Assembly: GCA_018001225.1 (NCBI GenBank)
Contig: JAGNIJ010000039.1
Span: 1-45,026 of the forward strand
Origin: Kiritimatiellia bacterium
GTDB lineage: Bacteria > Verrucomicrobiota > Kiritimatiellia > CAIQIC01 > JAGNIJ01
DNA length: 45,026 bases
Reading direction: 5' to 3'
Position 1 is the first letter of the stretch; every line of letters starts with the position of its first letter. The notes under the pieces are model-generated. The model did no database searches and had not been told where the DNA came from. It saw only the letters and a list, made by a program, of their open reading frames with translations. Below are positions 31,122-40,958 of the stretch, piece after piece. The translations under genes and the position numbers were made by a program.

Positions 31122-32452
31122 CGGGCGTCATCCTTTGCGGGGTCGGGGCCCAGGCCGCTGGCGCATTCCAGGCGGGCGAGGGCGTTCATGTGATCGCGCA
31201 GCGCCGTCAGCCAGGTCAGGCGCGCCGTGCTCACGGAAAGCTGGGCCGCGGCGTATTCCAGGTAGGTGGACAGCCCGGTCTCGTACCGCGCCAGGGCGAT
31301 GGAAAGGCTCTTCTCGGCCAGCGCGACGGTCTCGCGGCTCGCGGCGACGGTTTCGTCCGCCGTGGCCAGCTCGAGGTATTGCTGCTGGATCTCCAGTTCG
31401 ACGTCGCGCTGCAAACTGTCCAGGTCGGCCCGGGACTTGGCCAGCTCCAGGTTCTTTTCGAGGATCACGGCCCGGCGCAGGCCGCCGTCGAAGATGTCCC
31501 AGTCCAGCGTCACGCCGGCGTTCCAGCCCCAGTCCCAGGCGTCCTCCGCCGTGCCGCTCTCCGGGTTCAGCCCCTGGTAGGCGGCGTGGGCGCGCACCTG
31601 CGGCTGCAGCGTGCCCTGCTCGGCCCGGATACCGAGCCGCGCGAGGTCGATGGCCCGCTGCTGGTAGAGGAGCTCGGGGCGGTCCCGCCGGCCCGCCGCC
31701 TGCCAGTCGGCGAGGGCCTTCTTCTCGGGCCGGTGCTCGAGCTCGCCGGCCACCTCGAACGGGCCGTCGCCCAGCTGGATCAGGTTGCGGAACGAGGCCT
31801 TGGCGAGCTCCAGGTCCTTGCGCGCCCGGATCAGCGCGGGCGTCTCGTTGGCGAGCCGCACGCGCGCGCTCAACAGGTCGAACTCCGGCGCGGTGCCCTT
31901 CTTCACCCGCGCCTCCGCCTGACGGACCAGGTCCTCGATCTGGGCGACGGATTCCTCCTGCACCTTCACGGCGGCCTGGGCCAGCAGGATGTCGGTGAAC
32001 CCGGTCCGGATGTCGCGCGCCAGGTCGTGGGCGACCTGCTCGAGGCGGAGCCGCGCCATGTCCCGGTAGACCCGCGCCGCCTTCAGCCCCGCCCGCACCG
32101 AGCCGCCGGAGTAGAGCAGCTGGCTGACCTCCGCGTCGGCCGAGTAGTTATCCAGCCGCCCCATCTCGACCCGTTCGCCGTCGAAATCGAAGGCGGACAC
32201 CTCGTCCAGCCGCGTGTACCCGGCCCCGGCGGAGAGGTGCGGCAGGACGGCGGAGCGCACCTGCGTGATGCGGGTCTCGGCGATCCGCACGTCCTCCCGG
32301 GCCTTGAGGATGTCCGTGGACTGCCGCAGGCCGAGGGCCAGGCATTCCTCCAGCGTGTAGCGGGGGGCGGGATCGCCGGCCGCCGCAGCCGCGCCCGCCA
32401 CGAGCAGCGCCGCGATCCGCGGGACGTGCCGTTTCATCTTCATGGGCATCAT
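31118..32452 (-). CDS. TolC-family outer-membrane efflux protein
   Basis: The 444-residue precursor has a signal peptide (cleavage near AAAAAGDPAP, about residue 26). Two OEP repeats follow, each with long heptad helices: YTLEECLALGLRQSTDILKA, ARDIRTGFTDILLAQAAVKV, then WNAGVTLDWDIFDGGLRRAV and YETGLSTYLEYAAAQLSVST. The protein forms the trimeric outer-membrane exit duct of the pump. Several in-frame ATGs cluster at the start (32452, 32449, 32443, 32437) and the exact one is uncertain. It is 39 bp downstream of marR. Confidence 0.9.
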   Translation of the reverse strand: MMPMKMKRHVPRIAALLVAGAAAAAGDPAPRYTLEECLALGLRQSTDILKAREDVRIAETRITQVRSAVLPHLSAGAGYTRLDEVSAFDFDGERVEMGRLDNYSADAEVSQLLYSGGSVRAGLKAARVYRDMARLRLEQVAHDLARDIRTGFTDILLAQAAVKVQEESVAQIEDLVRQAEARVKKGTAPEFDLLSARVRLANETPALIRARKDLELAKASFRNLIQLGDGPFEVAGELEHRPEKKALADWQAAGRRDRPELLYQQRAIDLARLGIRAEQGTLQPQVRAHAAYQGLNPESGTAEDAWDWGWNAGVTLDWDIFDGGLRRAVILEKNLELAKSRADLDSLQRDVELEIQQQYLELATADETVAASRETVALAEKSLSIALARYETGLSTYLEYAAAQLSVSTARLTWLTALRDHMNALARLECASGLGPDPAKDDAR

Positions 32453-32491
32453 GGTGTATCCGTGGTCGAAAGGCTTCGCAAGCCTGATCGC

Positions 32492-32986
32492 TTATCTTTT
32501 CTTGCTTATCGGCCATGCAGGAATGATTCCGTCGGCCTCCGCCTGCCGGACCAGCTTGGCCAGCACGGCGAGGTACGTGTCCCGGTCCCGGACGGACAGG
32601 GCGCCGAAATGCCGCCGCGCCGACTTGCGCTTCTCGGCGTGAAATTCCGCCATCCGCCGCCGGCCCAGCGGCGTGAGTTCCACACGCACCACGCGCCGAT
32701 CCCGGGGATCGGCGTGGCGGCAGACAAGCCGCAGGGCGGCGAGCCGGTCGACGAGGGCGGTCACCGTCGGGGGCGTCAGCCGCAGCGCCCGCGCCAGGTT
32801 GGAGGCGGGGCAGGCGCCGCCGCGGTCCAGGTGCGCCAGCGCCCAGAGCTGGGGGAGGGTGACCAGGCCGGAGGACAGCAGCGTGCGTTCCTCGAGGAGC
32901 GCCGCCTGCATGAAGCGCGGCATCAGCTCGCACAGGCGGTCCAGGAACCGGTCCAGCGAGCGCGGGGACGGGACGGGTGCGTTCAT
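32492..32986 (-). CDS. MarR-family transcriptional regulator
   Basis: The 164-residue protein has the MarR layout: N-terminal dimer helix (LDRFLDRLCELMPRFMQAAL), winged HTH (LPQLWALAHLDRGG, ASNLARALRLTPPTVTALVDRLAAL), wing (HADPRDRRVVRVELTPLGRR) and a C-terminal dimer helix. As the first gene of the efflux operon it is probably an autorepressor relieved by small ligands. An ATCAAACTATTCGAT near-palindrome overlaps its own -10 box. Confidence 0.85.
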   Translation of the reverse strand: MNAPVPSPRSLDRFLDRLCELMPRFMQAALLEERTLLSSGLVTLPQLWALAHLDRGGACPASNLARALRLTPPTVTALVDRLAALRLVCRHADPRDRRVVRVELTPLGRRRMAEFHAEKRKSARRHFGALSVRDRDTYLAVLAKLVRQAEADGIIPAWPISKKR

Positions 32987-32995
32987 TGTTCGTCT

Positions 32996-33027
32996 ATCAA
33001 ACTATTCGATATTTTAAATAATGTCAA
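32996..33027 (-). promoter_or_regulatory. marR operon promoter with overlapping operator
   Basis: On the minus strand TTGACA (33027-33022) and TAGTTT (33004-32999) are exactly 17 bp apart. The near-palindrome ATCAAACTATTCGAT (32996-33010) covers the -10 box, a typical place for a MarR dimer. Transcription would start near 32992, only about six bases before the marR ATG at 32986, and no Shine-Dalgarno sequence is visible, so the message may be nearly leaderless. Confidence 0.65.
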
Positions 33028-33125
33028 GCGGAACCCGCCCGGGCGCGCCGCGGAAAAAGGCTGGAAGCCCCGGGCCCGCCCGTGCTAGCCTCCGCCCGTC
33101 CGAATAAACCATTTCGAGGAATTCC

Positions 33126-34406
33126 ATGGGCTACGACAAGATACGCATCCCCGCGGCCGGCGAGCCGCTGGGCACGGACGCGCAGGGGCGGCTGACGGTG
33201 CCCGACCGCCCGATCCTTCCGTTCATCGAGGGCGACGGGACCGGGCCGGACATCACGCGGGCCGCCCTGACGGCGTGGAACGCGGCGGTGGAAAAGGCCT
33301 ACGGCGGGGCGCGGCGCGTGGAGTGGATGGAGGTCTACGCGGGCGAGAAGGCCAACGCGGTCTACGGGAAGCCGGTCTGGCTCCCGCCCGAGACGCTCGA
33401 GGCCTGCCGCGAGTTCAAGGTCTCGATCAAGGGCCCGCTGACCACGCCGGTCGGCGGCGGCATCCGCAGCCTCAACGTCGCCCTGCGGCAGGAACTGGAC
33501 CTCTACGTGTGCCTGCGGCCCGTGCGCTGGTTCGAGGGCGTCCCCTCGCCGGTGAAGCACCCCGAGCGCACGGACATGGTCATCTTCCGCGAGAACTCCG
33601 AGGACATCTACGCGGGCATCGAGTGGGCCGCCGGCACGCCGGAGGTGAAGAAGGTCGTGGACTTCCTGCAGCGCGAGATGGGCGTGAAGAAAATCCGGTT
33701 CCCGGGCTCGTCCGGGATCGGCATCAAGCCCGTGTCGCGCGAGGGCACGGCGCGGCTCGTTCGCGCCGCGATCCGCTACGCGATCGAGACCGGCCGCCCG
33801 TCGGTCACCCTCGTCCATAAGGGCAACATCATGAAGTTCACCGAGGGCGCCTTCCGCGACTGGGGCTACCAGGTCGCCCGCGAGGAGTTCGGGGCCGAGC
33901 CCCTGGACGGCGGGCCGTGGCACCGGCTGAAGAACCAGCGCACCGGCGCGGACCTCGTCGTGAAGGATGTCATCGCGGACGCGTTCCTCCAGCAGATCCT
34001 GACCCGGCCGGCCGAGTACTCCGTGATCGCGACGCTGAACCTGAACGGCGACTACATCTCCGACGCGCTGGCCGCCTGCGTCGGCGGCATCGGGATCGCG
34101 CCCGGCGCGAACATCAACTACGACACCGGCGCGGCGGTCTTCGAGGCGACCCACGGCACCGCGCCGAAGTACGCGAACCAGGACAAGGTCAACCCCGGCT
34201 CGCTGATCCTGTCCGGCGAGATGATGTTCCGCTACCTCGGCTGGACCGAGGCCGCGGACCTGATCGTCCGCGGCATGGAGCGGGCGATCCGGCAGAAGAC
34301 GGTCACCTACGATTTCGCGCGGCTCATGGACGGCGCGCGCGAGGTGAAATGCAGCGAATTCGGAAAACTCGTGGCGGAAAATATGCGCCTGAACCCTGAA
34401 CCCTGA
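33126..34406 (+). CDS. icd: Isocitrate dehydrogenase, NADP-dependent
   Basis: The 426-residue protein starts at ATG 33126 behind GAGGA. It converts isocitrate to 2-oxoglutarate and CO2 in the TCA cycle. Seen motifs are [11 protein letters not shown], the substrate Ser region [24 protein letters not shown] sequence ([12 protein letters not shown]), [13 protein letters not shown] with the metal-binding Asp residues, and [19 protein letters not shown]. The Lys-Tyr in that last motif is the NADP-selecting pair in the E. coli enzyme. Its last codons fall in a 7-bp tandem repeat. It starts a plus-strand set with the heptose genes, 9 bp upstream of the next start. Confidence 0.93.
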   Translation: MGYDKIRIPAAGEPLGTDAQGRLTVPDRPILPFIEGDGTGPDITRAALTAWNAAVEKAYGGARRVEWMEVYAGEKANAVYGKPVWLPPETLEACREFKVSIKGPLTTPVGGGIRSLNVALRQELDLYVCLRPVRWFEGVPSPVKHPERTDMVIFRENSEDIYAGIEWAAGTPEVKKVVDFLQREMGVKKIRFPGSSGIGIKPVSREGTARLVRAAIRYAIETGRPSVTLVHKGNIMKFTEGAFRDWGYQVAREEFGAEPLDGGPWHRLKNQRTGADLVVKDVIADAFLQQILTRPAEYSVIATLNLNGDYISDALAACVGGIGIAPGANINYDTGAAVFEATHGTAPKYANQDKVNPGSLILSGEMMFRYLGWTEAADLIVRGMERAIRQKTVTYDFARLMDGAREVKCSEFGKLVAENMRLNPEP

Positions 34407-34411
34407 ACCCT
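34388..34411 (+). repeat. 7-bp tandem repeat over the icd stop codon
   Basis: CCTGAAC is repeated three full times plus CCT (34388-34411). The icd stop TGA (34404-34406) lies in the third unit and supplies the terminal residues NPEP. Change in unit number would shift or move the stop, because seven is not a multiple of three, and would alter the distance to the next start at 34415. Confidence 0.8.
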
Positions 34412-34414
34412 CGC

Positions 34415-34915
34415 ATGCGCCCCGCGGAATCCAAGATCCTGGCAAGAGAAGCGATGGCCTGCGAGCGCGCCCGGCTGCGCGCGGCCGGCAAGAAGCTGGT
34501 GTTCACGAACGGCGCTTTCGACCTGTTACACGCGGGCCACGTAACCTACCTCGAGTTCGCGCGGGGGCAGGGCGACGCGCTGGTGGTCGGGCTGAATTCC
34601 GACGCGTCGGTCCGCCGCTACAAGGGCGACAAGCGGCCGGTCAACGGCCAGGCCGACCGCGCCCGCGTGCTGGCGGCGTTGGAATGCGTGGACTACGTCG
34701 TGGTCTTCAACGAGGACGAGCCCGCGGACCTGGTCGCGGCCCTGGTCCCCGACGTGCTGGTCAAGGGCGCTGACTGGGCGCACTACGTCAGCGGGCGCGA
34801 CATCGTGGAAAAGGCCGGCGGCCGCGTGGTCCTGGCCCCGATGGTCGAGGGCCGGTCCACCAGCGGGATGATCGCGAGGATCGCGGCGGCATACGGAGGC
34901 GAGGCGAAGCCATGA
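34415..34915 (+). CDS. rfaE2: Heptose-1-phosphate adenylyltransferase (HldE C-domain, RfaE2)
   Basis: The 166-residue protein is a stand-alone nucleotidyltransferase: TNGAFDLLHAGH (31-42, the HxGH signature), LVVGLNSDASVRRYKGDKRP and a C-terminal EGRSTSGMI. The family joins AMP to D-glycero-beta-D-manno-heptose 1-phosphate on the way to the LPS inner core. In E. coli this domain is fused to a kinase, whereas here it is separate, as in several other bacteria. The next gene, hldD, follows with a 4-base overlap and carries out the last step of the same pathway. Confidence 0.88.
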   Translation: MRPAESKILAREAMACERARLRAAGKKLVFTNGAFDLLHAGHVTYLEFARGQGDALVVGLNSDASVRRYKGDKRPVNGQADRARVLAALECVDYVVVFNEDEPADLVAALVPDVLVKGADWAHYVSGRDIVEKAGGRVVLAPMVEGRSTSGMIARIAAAYGGEAKP

Positions 34916-35880
34916 GCACCAAGTTCATCGTCACCGGCGGCGCGGGATTCATCGGCAGCAACCTCGTGGCGGCGCTCAACGAGCGGGGCGAGGACCACGT
35001 CCTGGTCGTCGACGAGCTGGGGACCGACGAGAAGTGGAAGAACCTGGTCGGGCTGCGGTACGAGGATTACATGGGGCGCGACGATTTCCGCGCGGCCATC
35101 CGGCACGACCTGCTGGGCTCGGTGGACGCCGTCTTTCACCTGGGCGCGTGCAGCGCGACCACCGAGAAGGACGCGAGTTATTTGGCCGACAACAACTACC
35201 GGTACACCCGCGAGCTTTGCGAGTGGTGCCTGCACAACGGCTCGCGCTTCATCTACGCCTCCAGCGCGGCGACGTACGGCGACGGGGAGAGCGGCTATTC
35301 CGACGACGACCGCCACACCCTGACCCTGAAGCCGCTGAACATGTACGGCTACTCGAAGCACATGTTCGACCTGTGGGCGCTGCGCCACGCGCTGCTCGAC
35401 CGCATCGTGGGCCTGAAGTACTTCAACGTGTTCGGGCCGCGCGAGGATCACAAGGGCGACATGCGCTCCGTGGTCCACAAGGCCTACCACCAGATCCGGG
35501 AGACCGGCGAGATCCGGCTGTTCAAGTCCTACAAGCCGAAGTACCGGGACGGCGAGCAGGAGCGCGATTTCATCTTTGTCCGGGACGCCGTGGACGTCAC
35601 CCTGTTCTTCCTCGACCACCCGGGCGTGTCCGGGCTGTTCAATTGCGGGACGGGGCAGGCGCGGACGTGGAACGACCTGGCGAAGGCCGTGTTCGCGGCG
35701 ATGGGCGTGGAGCCGAGGATCACCTACATCGACATGCCGCCCGCCCTGCGGGACAAGTACCAGTACCACACGCAGGCGGACGTCCTGAAACTTCGCAAGG
35801 CAGGCTACGACAAGCCGTTCACCGCGCTCGAGGACGGCGTGCAGGCGTATATCCGCGACGGGCTGTCCGTCCCGCGATAG
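34912..35880 (+). CDS. hldD: ADP-glyceromanno-heptose 6-epimerase
   Basis: The 322-residue protein is an extended SDR enzyme. It has the NAD(P) motif TGGAGFIG (8-15), the ACSATTEKD segment (79-87) typical of HldD, the catalytic Tyr145 and Lys149 in MYGYSK, and RDFIFVRDAVDV. It turns ADP-D-glycero- into ADP-L-glycero-D-manno-heptose for LPS core synthesis. The ATGA overlap with the adenylyltransferase shows translational coupling. A REP-like hairpin follows the gene. Confidence 0.9.
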   Translation: MSTKFIVTGGAGFIGSNLVAALNERGEDHVLVVDELGTDEKWKNLVGLRYEDYMGRDDFRAAIRHDLLGSVDAVFHLGACSATTEKDASYLADNNYRYTRELCEWCLHNGSRFIYASSAATYGDGESGYSDDDRHTLTLKPLNMYGYSKHMFDLWALRHALLDRIVGLKYFNVFGPREDHKGDMRSVVHKAYHQIRETGEIRLFKSYKPKYRDGEQERDFIFVRDAVDVTLFFLDHPGVSGLFNCGTGQARTWNDLAKAVFAAMGVEPRITYIDMPPALRDKYQYHTQADVLKLRKAGYDKPFTALEDGVQAYIRDGLSVPR

Positions 35881-35936
35881 GGGGATTCGCGCGGTTCGCG
35901 CGCCGGATGTACAGCCATTCTCATTCCGGGCAGATC

Positions 35937-35983
35937 AGCAGGCTCATAGCGCCTGCTGTACAGCGAAGGCTGCGAACCCGTTG
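35937..35983. repeat. REP-like hairpin (copy B)
   Basis: AGCAGGC-TCATAGC-GCCTGCT (35937-35957) is a perfect 7-bp stem with a loop one base different from copy A at 20619. A decayed second arm follows, CAGCGAAGGCTGCGAACC (from 35961), which aligns base for base with the second hairpin of copy A although its stem no longer pairs fully. A further GTACAGC lies at 35909. The element sits between hldD and the sensor kinase gene. Confidence 0.65.
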
Positions 35984-36114
35984 TGATTCGGGCGCCGAAA
36001 AGCGCCACAACCAGGAGTATGGTGGCCGGATTTGTCTGTCCTATGGCATCCGGAAATGGTATAGTATGTATAGAAGAGCGGCGCCTTTGGCCCGGGTAAC
36101 GAGAGGGGGATACT

Positions 36115-38049
<1,935 letters not shown>

Positions 38050-38106
38050 AGACGCCGTGAAGTTTGCGCTGTAAACAAAGCCGCCGGCCGGGGTAGACTA
38101 TCCGCC

Positions 38107-38403
38107 ATGACAGCACAGGAATTCCGCGACCGCGTCGCCGACATGATCAAGGACAAGCCGGTGAAAGTATGGCTCGTCCGGGCCTCGGGGCATCGGCTCG
38201 ATTTCCTCTGGTCCGTCGGCTTGCCGCGCGCTTCCGATGGCGTTACGCTGGCCCGGCAGGGATGCCATTACATCGTGGGCCAGGACGTGCCGGAAACAAT
38301 GGTGCCGACCCTGGTCGCGATGTTCGAGGAATTCTGCCGGTCCGACGAGGCGCGCAAGGCGGAGGCCGCCATCCGCCCGCTCCGTTTCATTCCCGTCCGA
38401 TAG
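38107..38403 (+). CDS. Hypothetical protein (98 aa)
   Basis: The family is not recognised. The small soluble protein starts at ATG 38107 without a strong ribosome binding site. It has an amphipathic N-terminal helix (AQEFRDRVADMIKD), a central mixed region (VKVWLVRASGHRLDFLWSVG) and a C-terminal helix (MVPTLVAMFEEFCRSDEARK). It follows the sensor kinase by 57 bp on the same strand and could share its transcript. Codon use is like that of its neighbours, which supports real coding. Confidence 0.55.
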   Translation: MTAQEFRDRVADMIKDKPVKVWLVRASGHRLDFLWSVGLPRASDGVTLARQGCHYIVGQDVPETMVPTLVAMFEEFCRSDEARKAEAAIRPLRFIPVR

Positions 38404-38436
38404 CGTGGCTTCAGCCCAGCCGTGGCCGCAGGTGTT

Positions 38437-39141
38437 TCAGGTCCAGTCCTTCAACCAGTGTTCCGCTTCCCGGACCATGCGCGGGGAAGGAGGCGGTCCG
38501 CGCCCGTAGGAAAGCCGGTATACCGGCACGCGGCCGCGCCGCCGGAGGGTTTCCATGTTGTCCCGCTCGATCGCGCCCCATCGCCCGGGCCGCGTGCAGA
38601 CCAGGATCACGCCCCCGACGCGCAATCCCTCCCGGCGCAGTTCGCGGAGCGTGAGCAGGGTGTGGTTGAGCGTGCCGAGTCCCGGGCGCGCGGCCACGAC
38701 CACGGGCAGGGCCAGCGCCTTCATCAGGTCCAGCATCGTTTCGCGTTCGTTCAGCGGCACGAGAAGGCCCCCGGCGCCTTCGACCAGTATGACGGAGTGT
38801 TCGCGGGCCAACTGGCGGAACGCCTTCAGGATCACGGAAAGGCGGATGCGCGTTCCGGCCCGGGCCGCGGCCAGGTGCGGCGAGCAGGCGGGCGCGAAGC
38901 GATAGGGGCACATCCGCGGGTCCCGCGCGGCGCCGGGAGGGAACCCGGCGGCCCGCAGGGCGGTCTCCAGGTCCGGCGGCACCAGGCCGCCGCGGGTGCG
39001 GCGGCATCCCGTCTGTACCGGCTTCATCGGCGCCGCGTCGCGGCCGGCGCGGCGCAGGGCGCAGAGCAGCGCCGCGAGAACCGCCGTCTTGCCGACCCCG
39101 GTGTCGGTCCCGGTGATGAACCAGCCCTTCATGCCGCCCAT
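38437..39141 (-). CDS. bioD: Dethiobiotin synthetase
   Basis: The 234-residue enzyme closes the ureido ring of biotin, using ATP, CO2 and diaminopelargonate. It has the P-loop GTDTGVGKT (11-19), the substrate motif MKPVQTGC (39-46), VEGAGGLLVPL and the nucleotide-binding end of the domain. ATG 39141 was chosen, but an internal ATG at 39132 (MKGWFITG) fits the family start equally well. It stands alone here, with no other bio genes in the window. It is divergent from the rhomboid gene and convergent with the small 98-aa gene. Confidence 0.88.
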   Translation of the reverse strand: MGGMKGWFITGTDTGVGKTAVLAALLCALRRAGRDAAPMKPVQTGCRRTRGGLVPPDLETALRAAGFPPGAARDPRMCPYRFAPACSPHLAAARAGTRIRLSVILKAFRQLAREHSVILVEGAGGLLVPLNERETMLDLMKALALPVVVAARPGLGTLNHTLLTLRELRREGLRVGGVILVCTRPGRWGAIERDNMETLRRRGRVPVYRLSYGRGPPPSPRMVREAEHWLKDWT

Positions 39142-39217
39142 TCAGAGCGAATTCCCGCCAAAAAGCAAAACCCGTTTTCGGTTCGCGCCGGGCGCGGGCC
39201 CGGGGTAAAATGAGCAC

Positions 39218-40036
39218 ATGAACTGGAACCGGGAAACTGCTTGGCGATCCGGCGGGAGTTGGGGGATAACGCCCGCCGTGCGCGCCCTGCTCATCGGGAC
39301 CGTTGCCCTGTCGCTGTTCCAGTGGATCGGCGACGACTTCAGCGGCGGCGCCGTCACGCGGTTCCTGGGCTTGAGCCTGCTGTCCGTGCGGAGCGGGTGG
39401 ATCTGGACGCCGTTCACGTACCTGTTTTTGCACGGGGGCGTCTTCCACCTCCTCATGAACATGCTCATCCTTTTTTTCCTGGGCCCGGAAACCGAGCGCG
39501 CCCTGGGCTCCCGGAAGTTCATGCTGCTCTATCTTTTGAGCGGGCTGCTCGGCGGAGTGGGCTGGCTGTTGATCGAGAAATCGCCGCTGGCCTACTGCAT
39601 CGGCGCCTCCGGCGCGGTGTTCGGCATCCTCGGCGCGTTTGCGGCCCTCTTCCCCGACCGGCCGATCACCGTGCTGGTGTTTTACATCCTGCCCGTGACC
39701 CTGCGCGCCTGGGTGCTGGCCGCGATCCTGGGCCTGGTCGAGTTAATGTTCCTGCTTTCGCCCGGCGCCGGCAACGTGGCCTACGCTGCGCACCTGGCCG
39801 GCGGCCTCGCGGGCTACTTCTATGCCCTCGGCCTGGTCCGGGGCTCGCGGGGCATGAGCCCGGGCTGGCGGAGCCTGGCGCGGCGGTTCCGGCCCCCGCC
39901 GGCCGACGGTCCGGACCCGCGCGAATTGGACCGCATCCTGGACAAGATCGCCGGCCAGGGCCTGCACAGCCTCACCCCGCGCGAGCGCGAGTGGCTCGAC
40001 CGCGCCAGCCGCGCGCGGCGCGGAGCCCGATCATAA
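39218..40036 (+). CDS. Rhomboid-family intramembrane serine protease
   Basis: The 272-residue protein has six transmembrane helices. It shows the family landmarks: HGGVFHLLMNM (His77 and Asn81 side of helix 2), the catalytic Ser131 in IGASGAVFG and the partner His192 in YAAHLAGGLAGY. It cleaves membrane-embedded substrates. The soluble C-terminal tail (about 215-272) is Arg/Pro-rich and ends in a LTPREREWLDR helix, a common feature of bacterial rhomboids. The substrate is unknown. Confidence 0.88.
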   Translation: MNWNRETAWRSGGSWGITPAVRALLIGTVALSLFQWIGDDFSGGAVTRFLGLSLLSVRSGWIWTPFTYLFLHGGVFHLLMNMLILFFLGPETERALGSRKFMLLYLLSGLLGGVGWLLIEKSPLAYCIGASGAVFGILGAFAALFPDRPITVLVFYILPVTLRAWVLAAILGLVELMFLLSPGAGNVAYAAHLAGGLAGYFYALGLVRGSRGMSPGWRSLARRFRPPPADGPDPRELDRILDKIAGQGLHSLTPREREWLDRASRARRGARS

Positions 40037-40076
40037 CGGGGTTGAACTCGATCCGGTGCTTCTTTAAAGTCCGACC

Positions 40077-40958
40077 ATGCCAAGGCTCCCGGCATGGATC
40101 CGGTCCGATTTGCGGACGGATACGGACTATACGCGCGTCCAGCGCCTGCTGGCGCGGGAGGGGCTCCGCACGGTCTGCGTCAGCGCGCGGTGCCCGAACC
40201 GGGCGGAGTGCTGGAACCACGGGACCGCCACCTTCATGATCCTGGGCGACACGTGCACCCGCGGCTGCGCGTTCTGCGCCGTGACGCCCGGCCGGCCCGC
40301 GCCGCCCGCCGCGGACGAGCCGGAGCGCGTCGCGCGCGCGGCCGCGGCCATGGGGTTGAAGCACGTGGTCGTGACCAGCGTGACCCGGGACGATCTACCC
40401 GACGGCGGGGCGGGAATCTTCGCCGCCACGATCCGCGCGATCCGTTCCGCCGACCCCGGCATGACCGTCGAAGTGCTGACCCCGGATTTCAAGGGTTCGG
40501 AGGCCGCGCTGGCCGCGGTGCTCGAGGCGCAGCCGGACGTGTTCGCCCACAACCTCGAAACCGTACGCCGCCTGACCCCGGGGATCCGGTCCTCGGCCTC
40601 CTGCGACCGCTCGCTGGAGGTGCTGCGGCGGGCCGCCGCCTGGTCGCCCGCGGTCGCGGTGAAGTCCGGGCTCATGCTGGGCCTGGGCGAGGCCGGGGCC
40701 GAGGTCATGGAGAGCCTGCGCGAACTGCGCGGTGCGGGCTGCCGCTGGCTCACGCTCGGGCAGTACCTGGCCCCGACGGCGCGGCACGCGCCGGTGGCGC
40801 GCTTCGTCACGCCGGAGGAGTTCGACCGGTACGCGGCGGCGGCGCGGGCGATGGGTTTCGCGCAGGTGGACTCCGGCCCGCTCGTGCGGTCGTCCTACCG
40901 GGCCGCGGAGGGGCTGGCCGCGCTGGCGCGGGAGGAGGCCGCATGTCCCGCGTCCTGA
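40077..40958 (+). CDS. lipA: Lipoyl synthase
   Basis: The 293-residue radical SAM enzyme inserts two sulfur atoms into octanoyl groups. The auxiliary cluster cysteines are C34, C39 and C45 (CVSARCPNRAEC) and the SAM cluster is C60, C64, C67 (CTRGCAFC). The Arg-Ser-Ser-Tyr near the C-terminus (about 274-277) contains the serine that ligates the auxiliary cluster. The ribosome binding site is weak. Its end overlaps the next gene by 16 bases. No lipB is visible nearby. Confidence 0.92.
   Translation: MPRLPAWIRSDLRTDTDYTRVQRLLAREGLRTVCVSARCPNRAECWNHGTATFMILGDTCTRGCAFCAVTPGRPAPPAADEPERVARAAAAMGLKHVVVTSVTRDDLPDGGAGIFAATIRAIRSADPGMTVEVLTPDFKGSEAALAAVLEAQPDVFAHNLETVRRLTPGIRSSASCDRSLEVLRRAAAWSPAVAVKSGLMLGLGEAGAEVMESLRELRGAGCRWLTLGQYLAPTARHAPVARFVTPEEFDRYAAAARAMGFAQVDSGPLVRSSYRAAEGLAALAREEAACPAS

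Noticed and set aside
26742..31193. Very long open frame on the plus strand opposite the RND and adaptor genes
   Set aside because: It is the GC-rich antisense shadow of two clear efflux genes. Its product is low-complexity (His/Asp/Arg/Gly-rich) without domains.
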